Origin: DASZMJ01 sp035551935
Lineage (GTDB): Bacteria > Planctomycetota > Planctomycetia > Isosphaerales > Isosphaeraceae
NCBI GenBank assembly: GCA_035551935.1
Contig: DASZMJ010000294.1
Coordinates: 1-11,190, forward strand
Length of the DNA: 11,190 nt
Reading direction: 5' to 3'
A model generated the notes under the pieces. That model was given only the letters and a program-made list of their open reading frames with translations. It was not told where the DNA came from and ran no database searches. The position numbers and the translations under genes are program-made. Positions 1-8,304 of this stretch are shown piece after piece. Position 1 is the first letter of the stretch; every line of letters begins with the position of its first letter.

Positions 1-61
1 CACGCCCTGAGTCCGCGAAGGGCGTGGGGATCGCCGGGGCCCCACGCCCTTGCGGGGCGTG
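1..61. repeat. Nested inverted repeats at the window edge
   Basis: The arms cacgccct (1-8), agggcgtggg (19-28), cccacgccct (41-50) and gggcgtg (55-61) are mutually complementary. The best structure is an 11-bp perfect stem, 19-29 with 40-50, around a 10-nt loop; 1-8 with 19-26 and 43-49 with 55-61 are alternatives. This could be the 3' hairpin terminator of a gene lying to the left, or a cut-off palindromic repeat. There is no T-run and no GTAG foot like those of the three REPIN-like elements further on, so the role is open. The rest of 62-205 shows no gene. Confidence 0.5.
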
Positions 62-99
62 CCACCCGGCCGCCGCGGCGAAAACCGCGAGATGACCCC

Positions 100-129
100 T
101 TGAAACGCCCCGGCCGCATGCGCAATGTT
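100..129 (+). promoter_or_regulatory. Weak promoter candidate for the 206-304 microprotein
   Basis: TTGAAA (100-105) matches five of six positions of the sigma70 -35 consensus. The hexamer 18 bp downstream, AATGTT (124-129), is a poor -10 match. It is offered only because it is the best candidate ahead of the small gene and because polA has no obvious promoter of its own. Confidence 0.2.
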
Positions 130-205
130 GTCGAAGCGGCCCGCGCCGCGCGTCGCGGCCGGGAGCTTCGGGCAACCACGTCCATCCAGTCGGAGGCACA
201 TCATC

Positions 206-304
206 ATGGGTGACAAGGCGCCGAAGGACAAGGACAAGAAGCAGAAGCAGAAGACCACCGCCAAGTCCTCCAGCTCGACCGCCGCCAAGTCGGGCAAGAA
301 GTGA
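206..304 (+). CDS. Lys-rich 32-residue microprotein, function unknown
   Basis: The frame runs ATG to TGA, 32 codons, and is preceded by a strong Shine-Dalgarno GGAGG (192-196) nine bases before the start. The product starts MGDKAPKDKDKKQKQK and ends in an Ala/Ser/Lys tail (AAKSGKK). It is nearly all Lys, Asp, Gln, Ser, Thr and Ala, with no hydrophobic core, signal peptide or membrane segment, so it should be soluble, basic and disordered. A perfect 9-bp hairpin begins five bases after the stop, giving a compact RBS-ORF-terminator unit, which is the main argument that it is real. Low-complexity basic proteins like this could bind nucleic acid or ribosomes; that is inference. No named family is claimed. 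Confidence 0.62.
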   Translation: MGDKAPKDKDKKQKQKTTAKSSSSTAAKSGKK

Positions 305-308
305 GGGG

Positions 309-330
309 GTCGACGGCCCGCGCCGTCGAC
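309..330 (+). terminator. Hairpin terminator after the microprotein gene
   Basis: GTCGACGGC (309-317) pairs perfectly with GCCGTCGAC (322-330) around the 4-nt loop CCGC, five bases after the stop of the 206-304 gene. It is very GC-rich and stable, but no T-run follows (the next element is a repeat), so it may act as a 3' end or mRNA stabiliser rather than a classical intrinsic terminator. Confidence 0.5.
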
Positions 331-331
331 C

Positions 332-414
332 GTAGCAGGCACGCTCCGCGTGCCGTCCGCCAATACACAAGAACGGGGTGATGTGGCGGACGGCACGCGG
401 AGCGTGCCTGCTAC
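332..414. repeat. REPIN-like element 1 (GTAG, 30-bp perfect arms)
   Basis: Two 30-nt arms, 332-361 and 385-414, are exact reverse complements separated by 23 nt. Each arm starts (read inward) with GTAG and then carries its own hairpin: GGCACGC-tcc-GCGTGCC at 338-354, mirrored at 392-408. GTAG plus an imperfect hairpin, present as an inverted pair, is the architecture of REP/REPIN elements mobilised by RAYT (TnpA-REP) Y1 transposases in other bacteria. No transposase lies in the window, so any mobility would be in trans. The element ends 33 bp before the polA start. Confidence 0.8.
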
Positions 415-447
415 AACCGACGGCTTCGGGGAGATGACGCCCGGGAC

Positions 448-3144
448 ATGGAACCACGGCCGACGCTGTACATCCTCGACGCCTATTCGCTGATCTACCA
501 GGTCTTCCACGCGATCCCGACGATGACCGGGCCGGCGGGTCAGCCGACGAACGCCGTCTTCGGCATCTTCCGCGACCTCCTGAACCTCGTCCACGGCAAG
601 CGGCCCGAGTACCTCATCGCGGCCTTCGACGGCGGCGGGCCGGTCACGCGCTCCGAGATCTACCCCGAGTACAAGGCCCAGCGCGGGCCGATGCCCGACG
701 ACCTCCGGCCGCAGATCGCCGTACTCCGCCGCCTCTTCGAGGCCTTCGGCGTCCCCGTCCTCATGGCCCCCGGCGCCGAGGCCGACGACGTCATCGCCAC
801 CGTCGCCCGCGGCGCCGAGTCGCGGGACATGGATGTGTTCATCTGCACGTCCGACAAGGATGCTCGCCAGTTGCTCTCCGATCGCGTCCGCATCCTGAAC
901 CTGCGGAAGAAGTCGGTGCTGGACGTGGAGGGGCTCGCGGCCGACTGGGGCGTCGCGCCGGCGCAGGTGGTGGACTTCCTGGCATTGACGGGCGACAGCG
1001 TCGACAACGTCCCCGGCGTGCCGGGGATCGGGCCGGTCGGGGCGAAGGCGCTGCTCAAGGAATTCGGCACGCTGGAGAACCTCCTGGCGAGCGCCTCGAA
1101 GGTCAAGGGGCCGGCGAAGCAGAAGGCCCTCCGCGAGCACGCCGACGCGGCCCGGCTGGCGCGCCGACTGGTGACGCTCGACGACGCCGTCGACATCCCG
1201 CTCGACTGGGAGGCCCTCCGCTACAAAGGGTACGACGCCAGGGCGCTCAAGGCCCTCTGCGACGAGTGCGGCTTCCACGGCTTCGTCCACGAGATCGTCG
1301 ACGACGCCGTGGCGCCCGAGGCCCCATGGAGCTTCGAGAAATATCAAATCATCGACACGCCGGAAAAACTCCGGGCGTTCGTCGCCGACCTCTCGAAGCG
1401 ACCCAAGTTCTGCCTCGACACCGAGACGACCGGCCTCGACCCGCTCCGGGCCGAGCTCGTCGGCCTGTCGTTCTCCTGGCACGAGGGCGAGGCGTATTAC
1501 CTGCCGGTCCGCGGGCCGCTCGGCGGCAAGGTGCTCGACCGCGACGAGACGCTCGCGGCGTTGAAGCCGATCCTCGCCGACGAGGCGAGGGAGAAGGTCG
1601 GCCAGAACCTCAAGTACGACATGCTCGTGCTCGGCCGCGCGGGCCTGGAGGTCATCGGGCCGGTGACGGACACGATGGTCCTCAGCTACCTGCTCGAGAG
1701 CGGCGAGCGCAACCACAACCTCGACGAGCTCGCGCGCCGCCTGCTCGACCACACGATGATCCCGATCAGCGACCTGATCGGCAAAGGGAAGAAACAACGG
1801 TCGATCGATCAAATCGACATCCGACGCGTCGCCGACTATGCCGGCGAGGACGCGGACGCGGCCTGGCGGATCGAGGCGATCCTGGCGCCGAAGGTCAAGG
1901 CCGAGGGGCTCTGGGACCTCTACGCCGACCTGGAGCGCCCGTTGATCGGCGTGCTGGCCCGCATGGAACGGGTCGGCATCAAGGTCGACGTCGCCCGACT
2001 CGGGCAGCTCTCGGCCGAGTTCGCCGGCCGGCTCGATGCGATCGAGGCCCAGGTCCATGCGATCGCCGGCCGGCCGTTCAACATCGGCTCGGCGGCGCAA
2101 CTGCGGCAGGTCCTCTTCGACGAGCTCAAGCTCCCCGTCGTCTCCAGGACCCCCGGCGGCGAGCCCAGCACCGCCGCCGACGTCCTCGAAGAGCTGGCGG
2201 CCAAGCACGAGCTGCCCCGGCTCCTGATCCAGCATCGCCAACTTTCCAAATTGAAGAGTACGTATCTCGATACCTTGCCGAACCTCGTCAACCCCGACGA
2301 CGGCCGGGTGCACGCCTCGTTCAACCAGGGCGTGGCGGCCACCGGCCGGCTCAGCTCCAGCGACCCGAACCTCCAGAACATCCCGGTGCGGACCGAGGAC
2401 GGCCGGCAAGTCCGCCAGGCATTCGTCGCCGGGGCGCCGGGGTGGTCGCTTCTGACGGCCGACTACTCGCAGATCGAGCTCCGCATCCTCGCCCATTACT
2501 CGAAGGACCCCGCGCTCGTCCGCGCCTTCGCCGAGGACCGCGACATCCACTCCGTCGTCGCCGCCCGGATCTTCCACGTCCCCGAGAACGAGGTCACTTC
2601 GGCCCAGCGGCGGGTGGCCAAGACCGTCAACTTCGGCGTGATCTACGGCCTGAGCCCCTTCGGCCTGGCGGCGCGGCTCGGCATCTCGCAGACGGAGGCC
2701 GCGGCGTTCATCGACGCGTATTTCCAGGAATATGCGGGCGTGGATTCGTTCATCACCAAGACGCTGGAGGCGGCGCAGCAGGCGGGGCGGGTCGAGACGA
2801 TCCTCGGCCGTCGCCGGGCCATCGACGGGATCAAGAGCACGACCGGGCACAACCGCAACCTCGCCGAGCGGACGGCGGTCAACACGGTGATCCAGGGGTC
2901 GGCGGCCGACCTGATCAAGCGGGCGATGCTGGCCGTCGACGACCGCCTCCGCCGCGAGCTGCCGGCGGCCCGGATGCTGCTCCAGATCCACGACGAGCTG
3001 GTCCTGGAGGCCCCCGAGGGGGACGTCCCGACCCTGGCGGTCATCGTCCGCGAGGCGATGACGACGGCCTTGGACCTCGACGTCCCGCTCCAGGTCGACC
3101 TGGCCGCCGGGCCGAACTGGCTCGACGTCTCCCCCCTGCCCTGA
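448..3144 (+). CDS. polA: DNA polymerase I (5'-3' exo, 3'-5' exo, polymerase)
   Basis: The product, 898 residues, is a full-length family A polymerase that fills gaps, removes RNA primers and acts in excision repair. The N-terminal FEN/5' nuclease (about 1-290) shows YILDAYSLIY, AAFDGGGPVTR, GAEADDVIAT, TSDKDARQLL and the helix-hairpin-helix GDSVDNVPGVPGIGP. The proofreading exonuclease (about 300-490) is intact: DTET (D324, E326), GQNLKYD (D391) and YAGEDAD (Y464, D468). The polymerase domain has motif A DYSQIELR (D672), motif B RRVAKTVNFGVIYG (K725, F729, Y733) and motif C IHDE (D849, E850). F729 is the E. coli-type ddNTP-discriminating residue. ATG 448 follows a loose GGGGAGA (428-434), and the N-terminus aligns with the family with no extra residues. 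It is adjacent to coaE, a common bacterial neighbourhood. Confidence 0.99.
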   Translation: MEPRPTLYILDAYSLIYQVFHAIPTMTGPAGQPTNAVFGIFRDLLNLVHGKRPEYLIAAFDGGGPVTRSEIYPEYKAQRGPMPDDLRPQIAVLRRLFEAFGVPVLMAPGAEADDVIATVARGAESRDMDVFICTSDKDARQLLSDRVRILNLRKKSVLDVEGLAADWGVAPAQVVDFLALTGDSVDNVPGVPGIGPVGAKALLKEFGTLENLLASASKVKGPAKQKALREHADAARLARRLVTLDDAVDIPLDWEALRYKGYDARALKALCDECGFHGFVHEIVDDAVAPEAPWSFEKYQIIDTPEKLRAFVADLSKRPKFCLDTETTGLDPLRAELVGLSFSWHEGEAYYLPVRGPLGGKVLDRDETLAALKPILADEAREKVGQNLKYDMLVLGRAGLEVIGPVTDTMVLSYLLESGERNHNLDELARRLLDHTMIPISDLIGKGKKQRSIDQIDIRRVADYAGEDADAAWRIEAILAPKVKAEGLWDLYADLERPLIGVLARMERVGIKVDVARLGQLSAEFAGRLDAIEAQVHAIAGRPFNIGSAAQLRQVLFDELKLPVVSRTPGGEPSTAADVLEELAAKHELPRLLIQHRQLSKLKSTYLDTLPNLVNPDDGRVHASFNQGVAATGRLSSSDPNLQNIPVRTEDGRQVRQAFVAGAPGWSLLTADYSQIELRILAHYSKDPALVRAFAEDRDIHSVVAARIFHVPENEVTSAQRRVAKTVNFGVIYGLSPFGLAARLGISQTEAAAFIDAYFQEYAGVDSFITKTLEAAQQAGRVETILGRRRAIDGIKSTTGHNRNLAERTAVNTVIQGSAADLIKRAMLAVDDRLRRELPAARMLLQIHDELVLEAPEGDVPTLAVIVREAMTTALDLDVPLQVDLAAGPNWLDVSPLP

Positions 3145-3587
3145 GACCCGGCCCGGGGGCGCCGAAAAGCGTCGGTCTGGGGCGGAATGGCGTTGCAAGC
3201 GGCCGGGGGGTGGAGTATAAGAGGCATAACGTCCGACATCCGCTCTCGAGTCACCCGACGAACCCCCCCGATGGTCCCGTAAGGTCTGCCCGACGGCCGC
3301 CCCGAGCCGCGAACGGCCCCGACGCAGCCGCGATTGGCGACCTGACCCGACCCCGATCCGGGGGTTCCTCCCGGCCCGAGCCGTGCCCGAGCGGTCGCGA
3401 CGAGCCGGCCCGATTGCCGACCGTCCTTCCCCCATCCGGAACCGGCCCATCCGCCACCGACCACCTTGCCGGAATCGATCACCCTTCCCCCTCGAACCCT
3501 GACGTGACCGCGCTGGACACCGAGACGCCCCTGGGCCGGACCGCCACGACCATGCCCCGCCCCCATCCCCGACACGCCCGCCGACCC
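3145..3587 (+). other. 443-bp C-rich gene-free leader between polA and coaE
   Basis: No credible gene. It holds a promoter candidate at 3193-3221. Downstream, from about 3228, the + strand is rich in C and poorer in G, with runs such as CCCCCCC near 3264-3270. One + frame stays open through the whole stretch and joins coaE, but its translation is low-complexity Pro/Arg/Ser without family resemblance, so I read it as GC-rich openness. A long C-rich 5' leader suits Rho loading; this is inference. Confidence 0.6.
3193..3221 (+). promoter_or_regulatory. Sigma70-like promoter for coaE-rho
   Basis: TTGCAA (3193-3198) and TATAAG (3216-3221) are separated by exactly 17 bp. They match the -35 and -10 consensus at four and five of six positions. 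TATAAG stands out as an AT-rich patch in very GC-rich DNA. Transcription would start near 3228, giving a leader of about 360 nt before coaE. Confidence 0.5.
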
Positions 3588-4310
3588 ATGCCCGACCGCG
3601 ACCGTGGCCGCGACCCCGGCCGTCGGCCCTCGCGGCGTCGCGGGCCGTGGAAGCACGGGGCGATCCCGGTCGTCGGCCTGCTCGGCGGCATCGGCGCCGG
3701 CAAGAGCCAGGTCGCGGCCGACCTGGCGGGCCGGGGGGCGTTCGTCCTCGACGCCGACGCGGTCGGCCACGCGTTGCTCCGCCAGCGGCCGGCCCGCGAG
3801 CAGGTCCTCCGCCGGTTCGGCCCCGAGGTCCTCGACGCCGACGGCGAGGTCGACCGCCGCAAGCTCGGCGCGCTGGTCTTCGACGACCCGCCGGCGCGCC
3901 GCGACCTGGAGGCGATCCTCCATCCCAAGATGCGACGGACCTTCGAAAAGGCGATCGCCCGCGCCGTCCGTCGCGGGGAGGCCCGGGCGATCGTCCTCGA
4001 CGCGGCGATCCTGTTGGAAGTCGGCTGGGACGACCTCTGCGACCTCGTGGCGTTCGTCGACGCGTCCGCCGAGGTCCGCCTGGGACGCCTGGCCGCCCAG
4101 CGCGGCTGGGGGCCCGTCGAGGTCGAGGCCCGCGAGCGCGCGCAATGGCCGCTGGACCGCAAGCGGGCCGCGGCCGACCTGACCTTGACCAACGACGGCG
4201 ACCCCGCGGCCCTCGCCGCCGAGGTCGACCGCCTCTGGGCCCGACTCGCCGCGCCACCCCCGCCGTCGCGACGCCGCCCGCCCGAGCCCGCCGCTCGGGG
4301 CCGCGACTGA
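3588..4310 (+). CDS. coaE: Dephospho-CoA kinase
   Basis: Phosphorylates the 3'-OH of dephospho-CoA with ATP, the last step of coenzyme A synthesis, in the cytosol. From ATG 3588 the product has 240 residues, against about 200 for the family; the excess is an Arg/Pro/Asp-rich N-terminus of about 25 residues and a Pro/Arg-rich C-terminal tail. Family hallmarks are the P-loop GGIGAGKS (33-40), the LDADAVGHALL segment (D55, D57), ILHP (H112-P113), VLDAAILLE (136-144), QWPLDRKRAAAD and the late TNDGD. The start is uncertain: ATG 3552 (252 residues) and GTG 3504 are in frame and none has a Shine-Dalgarno. I chose 3588 because codon third positions look coding only from there and the family normally starts close to the P-loop. 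It lies between polA and rho and probably shares a transcript with rho. Confidence 0.9.
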   Translation: MPDRDRGRDPGRRPSRRRGPWKHGAIPVVGLLGGIGAGKSQVAADLAGRGAFVLDADAVGHALLRQRPAREQVLRRFGPEVLDADGEVDRRKLGALVFDDPPARRDLEAILHPKMRRTFEKAIARAVRRGEARAIVLDAAILLEVGWDDLCDLVAFVDASAEVRLGRLAAQRGWGPVEVEARERAQWPLDRKRAAADLTLTNDGDPAALAAEVDRLWARLAAPPPPSRRRPPEPAARGRD

Positions 4311-4500
4311 TCTTTGGACGGTCTTCCCCACGGATTTCGATCCCTTTGCACTCGGACCCCGGATCGCGACGACCCGGACGACACCCACGACCACCGACCG
4401 ACCGACCGACCCGAACCGAACCGGACCGACCCCGGCCGCCCGAGGCTCGAACAGAACGGGCGCCCGAGCCGCTTGGACGAGACGAGGAGCCTTGACGACC
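4311..4500 (+). promoter_or_regulatory. C-rich, T-free rho leader with CCGA repeats
   Basis: From 4381 to 4433 there is no T at all on the + strand, C outnumbers G about 28 to 10, and a CCGA tetranucleotide is iterated around 4393-4430. The RNA should be unstructured and C-rich, the character of a Rho utilisation (rut) site. In E. coli and other bacteria rho is autoregulated by termination in its leader; the same is inferred here. A possible weak internal promoter is TTGGAC (4314-4319) with TTCGAT (4336-4341). The rho ribosome binding site is GAGGAG at 4484-4489. Confidence 0.45.
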
Positions 4501-6300
<1,800 letters not shown>

Positions 6301-6372
6301 GGATAGGTTCATGCTCCCGCTCGTCGCATGCTGCGGCCGAGGGACTTCCAGGGTCCCGAAGAGGCGTAGCCG

Positions 6373-6582
6373 ATGGATTCCGGACCGAATTCGATCTTCG
6401 ACCTCAGCCCCTCGGAGAAGCTCCAGCTCGTCGAGGACCTCTGGGACGACTTCGCGGCCACGGCCCAGGACGTGCCCGTCCACGACTGGCAGAAGGAAGA
6501 ACTCGACCGCCGCAAGGAGAACCTGCGGAAGAATCCGGCCTCGGGACGTACCTGGGACGACGTCCTCCGAAGGATTCGATGA
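6373..6582 (+). CDS. Addiction-module antitoxin (TIGR02574/PF09720 type), orphan
   Basis: The 69-residue product carries the short family pattern seen in putative addiction module components: LSPSEKLQLVEDLWDDF (11-27), then VHDWQKEELDRRKENLRKNP and the C-terminal TWDDVLRRIR. Such proteins normally neutralise a RelE/ParE-type toxin encoded immediately downstream and are unstable without it. The start ATG 6373 has GAGG (6361-6364) eight bases ahead. The stop overlaps an ATG as ATGA (6579-6582), the usual coupling to a toxin gene, but no toxin follows: a REPIN-like element begins six bases after the stop, then ribH. It may be a remnant, or may act on a toxin encoded elsewhere. The family call is from sequence pattern and is fairly firm; activity is unknown. 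Confidence 0.82.
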   Translation: MDSGPNSIFDLSPSEKLQLVEDLWDDFAATAQDVPVHDWQKEELDRRKENLRKNPASGRTWDDVLRRIR

Positions 6583-6623
6583 CCGTTGTAGGGCGTGTGC
6601 AACTCGCCACTCCTCAGTTATGA
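6579..6623 (+). pseudogene. Possible start stub of a lost toxin gene
   Basis: ATG 6579 overlaps the antitoxin stop by four bases (ATGA), as toxin starts commonly do in this module type. The frame gives MTVVGRVQLATPQL and stops at 6623, and from the fourth codon (GTA at 6588) it lies inside REPIN-like element 2. Only three codons could be original toxin sequence. No toxin-like residues appear after the repeat. The reading as an interrupted toxin is inference. Confidence 0.3.
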
Positions 6624-6653
6624 AGGGATGACGGCGTGTTACACACGCCCTCC
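6588..6653. repeat. REPIN-like element 2 (GTAG / GGAG feet)
   Basis: Arms 6591-6608 and 6633-6650 are reverse complements with two mismatches in 18. The left foot is GTAG (6588-6591) followed by the hairpin GGCGTGT-gca-ACTCGCC (6592-6608, one mismatch). The right arm is GGCGTGT-tac-ACACGCC (6633-6649, perfect) ending in CTCC (6650-6653), which is GGAG on the other strand. The geometry, tetranucleotide foot plus 7-bp stem with 3-nt loop in an inverted pair, equals that of element 1, while the stem sequence differs. Confidence 0.72.
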
Positions 6654-6697
6654 ATGAGCGAACGGCCCCGAACCCTCCGCGAGCCTCGGCGACACGC

Positions 6698-7204
6698 ATG
6701 GCGACCTTTGAAGGCGATCTCTCCCCGCCGCCCGGCCGGTTCGCGGTCGTGGCGGCGCGGTTCAACGGGCTGGTGACGGAGGCGCTCCTGGCCGGCTGCC
6801 GGGATGCGTTCGCGCGGCACGGGGTGGCGGCGGAGCGATTGGACGTGGCGTGGGTGCCGGGGTCGTTCGAGATTCCGCCGGTGGCGCGGGTCCTGGCGGA
6901 ATCGGGGCGATACGCGGCGGTCGTCTGCCTGGGTTGCGTGATCCGGGGGGAGACGGGCCATTACGACCACGTCGCGGGCCAGGCGGCGGCGGGGGTCGCG
7001 CAGGCGAGCCTGGCGACGGGCGTGCCGGTGATCTTCGGCGTGCTGACGACCGACACGGTCGAGCAGGCGCTGAATCGCTCGGGCCTGAAGGCCGGCAACA
7101 AGGGGGCCGAGGCGGCCCTCGCGGCGATCGAGATGGTCAACCTGCTCGCCCGCGTCCGGGGCGAAGGGTCGACCTCGGGAGAATCCACCGGGACCGCGAC
7201 GTGA
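6698..7204 (+). CDS. ribH: 6,7-dimethyl-8-ribityllumazine synthase
   Basis: Condenses 5-amino-6-ribitylaminouracil with 3,4-dihydroxy-2-butanone 4-phosphate to give lumazine, the penultimate step of riboflavin synthesis; the family forms pentamers or 60-mer capsids in the cytosol. The product has 168 residues. Family motifs are ARFNGLVTEALLAGC (F22, N23 in the substrate pocket), VPGSFEIP (53-60), CVIRGETGHYDHVA (80-93, with H88 at the position of the general acid/base histidine) and IFGVLTTDTVEQALNRSG with KAGNKGAEAA (131-140). After about residue 152 the tail is Gly/Ser/Thr-rich and probably flexible. ATG 6698 gives the usual family N-terminus, although the Shine-Dalgarno is weak. No nusB or other rib gene is next to it; the gene stands alone between a repeat and a gene-free region. 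Confidence 0.96.
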   Translation: MATFEGDLSPPPGRFAVVAARFNGLVTEALLAGCRDAFARHGVAAERLDVAWVPGSFEIPPVARVLAESGRYAAVVCLGCVIRGETGHYDHVAGQAAAGVAQASLATGVPVIFGVLTTDTVEQALNRSGLKAGNKGAEAALAAIEMVNLLARVRGEGSTSGESTGTAT

Positions 7205-7534
7205 CCCTTGCGAGTCGCGTCGGGCCCCGGTGGAGATACGACCCCGACGAGCTCCCACCCCCAAGGTGGGTTGCCTTCGCCTTCCGCCCAGATTGCGAAG
7301 GCCGCCCGCGAGGGCGTCCGCACTTGGCTCGCGGCCCCGTCGCCGAGGCCTCGGCTACGTTTTAGGCCGGACCCTCGACGCTGGAAAGGGGCGCCAAGGT
7401 TTTTTTCGAAAAGTTGTCCACTTCCGGCTCACTTGGCCGGCAATCGCGTCCTCTCGACCTAAGATCCCGCCCCTGCCCGGATTCTGTGCAAGCCGCCGGC
7501 TTCACCGGCAGGGCGGTTCGCGGGGCAGGCCAGG

Positions 7535-7565
7535 ACCCTCGCGCCGGTAATGGCCTCGCGAGGGT
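7535..7565. repeat. 9-bp hairpin in a structured intergenic stretch
   Basis: ACCCTCGCG (7535-7543) pairs perfectly with CGCGAGGGT (7557-7565) around a 13-nt loop. Just upstream GCCGG-cttca-CCGGC (about 7494-7508) is a second small hairpin. Together they could be part of a structured RNA, but I do not recognise a known RNA family. Confidence 0.4.
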
Positions 7566-7707
7566 GAGGCGAAGGGGCAACAAGGTGGGATGGGTCTCGA
7601 CCTAACTGCTTCCCGCATGGGGGTCTTGGCGTCCAACCGCGGCGAACCTCCGGGTCGCTGGCCGTGTCGGAATCGGGGCCGCGGAGACCCAGGGCGAACG
7701 CACGTGT

Positions 7708-7798
7708 TTCGCAAATCCTTGTCCTGCAAGGATTTGCAATCTAGTGCACGGAATTCAACTAGTCGCAAGTTCTTTGCAGACAAGGATTTGTGAATTAG
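7708..7798. repeat. AT-rich degenerate 54-bp tandem repeat with competing hairpins
   Basis: Positions 7708-7744 and 7762-7798 align without gaps at a period of exactly 54 bp, roughly two-thirds identical, sharing TCGCAA, CAAGGATTTG and TAG blocks. Copy 1 contains an 11-bp perfect hairpin, GCAAATCCTTG (7711-7721) with CAAGGATTTGC (7727-7737). The same left arm (7712-7723) can instead pair over 12 bp with GACAAGGATTTG (7779-7790) of copy 2. The stretch is AT-rich in a GC-rich genome. Its role is unknown: IS-end remnant, recombination site or RNA switch are all possible. Confidence 0.6.
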
Positions 7799-8223
7799 AT
7801 GCGTTTGCCCTGCGCGGAGACCAACCACCGGGCCGGATCGTCAGGAGGCGGGATTCCGGGACAAATCCAAATACGGTGGCGCCCCATTTGCGGTGCCAGT
7901 CACGGCGGCACGCTCGCGATCACACCTTTCATCCCCGGCTCTTCAGGTCGGTGGACCTTCCTGATGTCGTTCCTTTCGAGGAGCGAGGCCGATCATCGTA
8001 TCTCGCGAGCGAGCCATGATGTTTTCGGGCACGGCCTGTCACACTCGACTTCCCGAGAGTAGAAGAAGTGGGTACGTTGCTGTGTGGGCATTCGGGTCCC
8101 GGAGGTATCCAGGGCGCCGGGAGCGTTCGGGAGGGATCGAAGTCCAGCACGTCGAGTCGGGTCCGACGCCCTCTCGATTCGAAAAATCGGCGCGCGGCAA
8201 ACCACGGGGATCGACCGAGCGTT

Positions 8224-8229
8224 TAGAAT
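8224..8229 (+). promoter_or_regulatory. -10-like box ahead of the 8305 gene
   Basis: TAGAAT (8224-8229), inside TTTAGAATAG, matches five of six -10 positions, about 75 bp before the 8305 start. No good -35 lies at 16-18 bp upstream, so this is weak. Confidence 0.27.
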
Positions 8230-8304
8230 AGTAGTGGGGCGTAGCTCGACGCCTCCGCGACGACCAAGGACAGGTCCAACTCCCAACCGACTAGGGGACT
8301 CGCC

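Larger units (their letters stand above)
7205..8304. other. 1.1-kb intergenic region without a credible gene
   Basis: Short open frames occur on both strands but lack ribosome binding sites, coding-type third positions and family resemblance. What it holds: hairpins CCCACC/GGTGGG (7254-7270) and CCTTCGC/GCGAAGG (7274-7301); a 14-bp palindrome at 7342-7355 followed by TTTT at 7360-7363, a weak candidate ribH terminator; a seven-T run at 7400-7406 merging into TTTTCGAAAA; a hairpin at 7535-7565; a degenerate 54-bp tandem repeat (7708-7798); and a -10-like TAGAAT at 8224-8229. The base composition is less GC-rich than the genes, as in decayed or foreign DNA. Confidence 0.6.

Noticed and set aside
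1266..4310. 1014-codon + frame spanning polA and coaE
   Set aside because: Only its last part, from about 3588, is real (coaE). The rest is an alternative frame of polA plus the open C-rich leader, with Arg/Pro/Ala noise and no domain.
4492..4500. TTG start of rho at 4492
   Set aside because: The GAGGAG at 4484-4489 is only two bases from TTG but correctly placed for ATG 4501.
7413..7421. DnaA-box-like TTGTCCACT
   Set aside because: A single 7-of-9 match beside an AT-rich run, with no cluster of boxes and no replication-initiation gene, does not support an origin.
7711..7790. CRISPR-like or integron attC-like repeats
   Set aside because: Only two diverged copies, no regular spacers, no cas or integrase gene, and no clear attC core sites.
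7744..8062. + strand frames of about 90 codons in the gene-free region
   Set aside because: No ribosome binding site, no coding third-position bias, overlapping frames equally open, and no recognisable motif.
7205..8304. tRNA, tmRNA, RNase P RNA or SRP RNA
   Set aside because: I looked for T-loop GTTCGA contexts and the conserved cores of these RNAs and found none.
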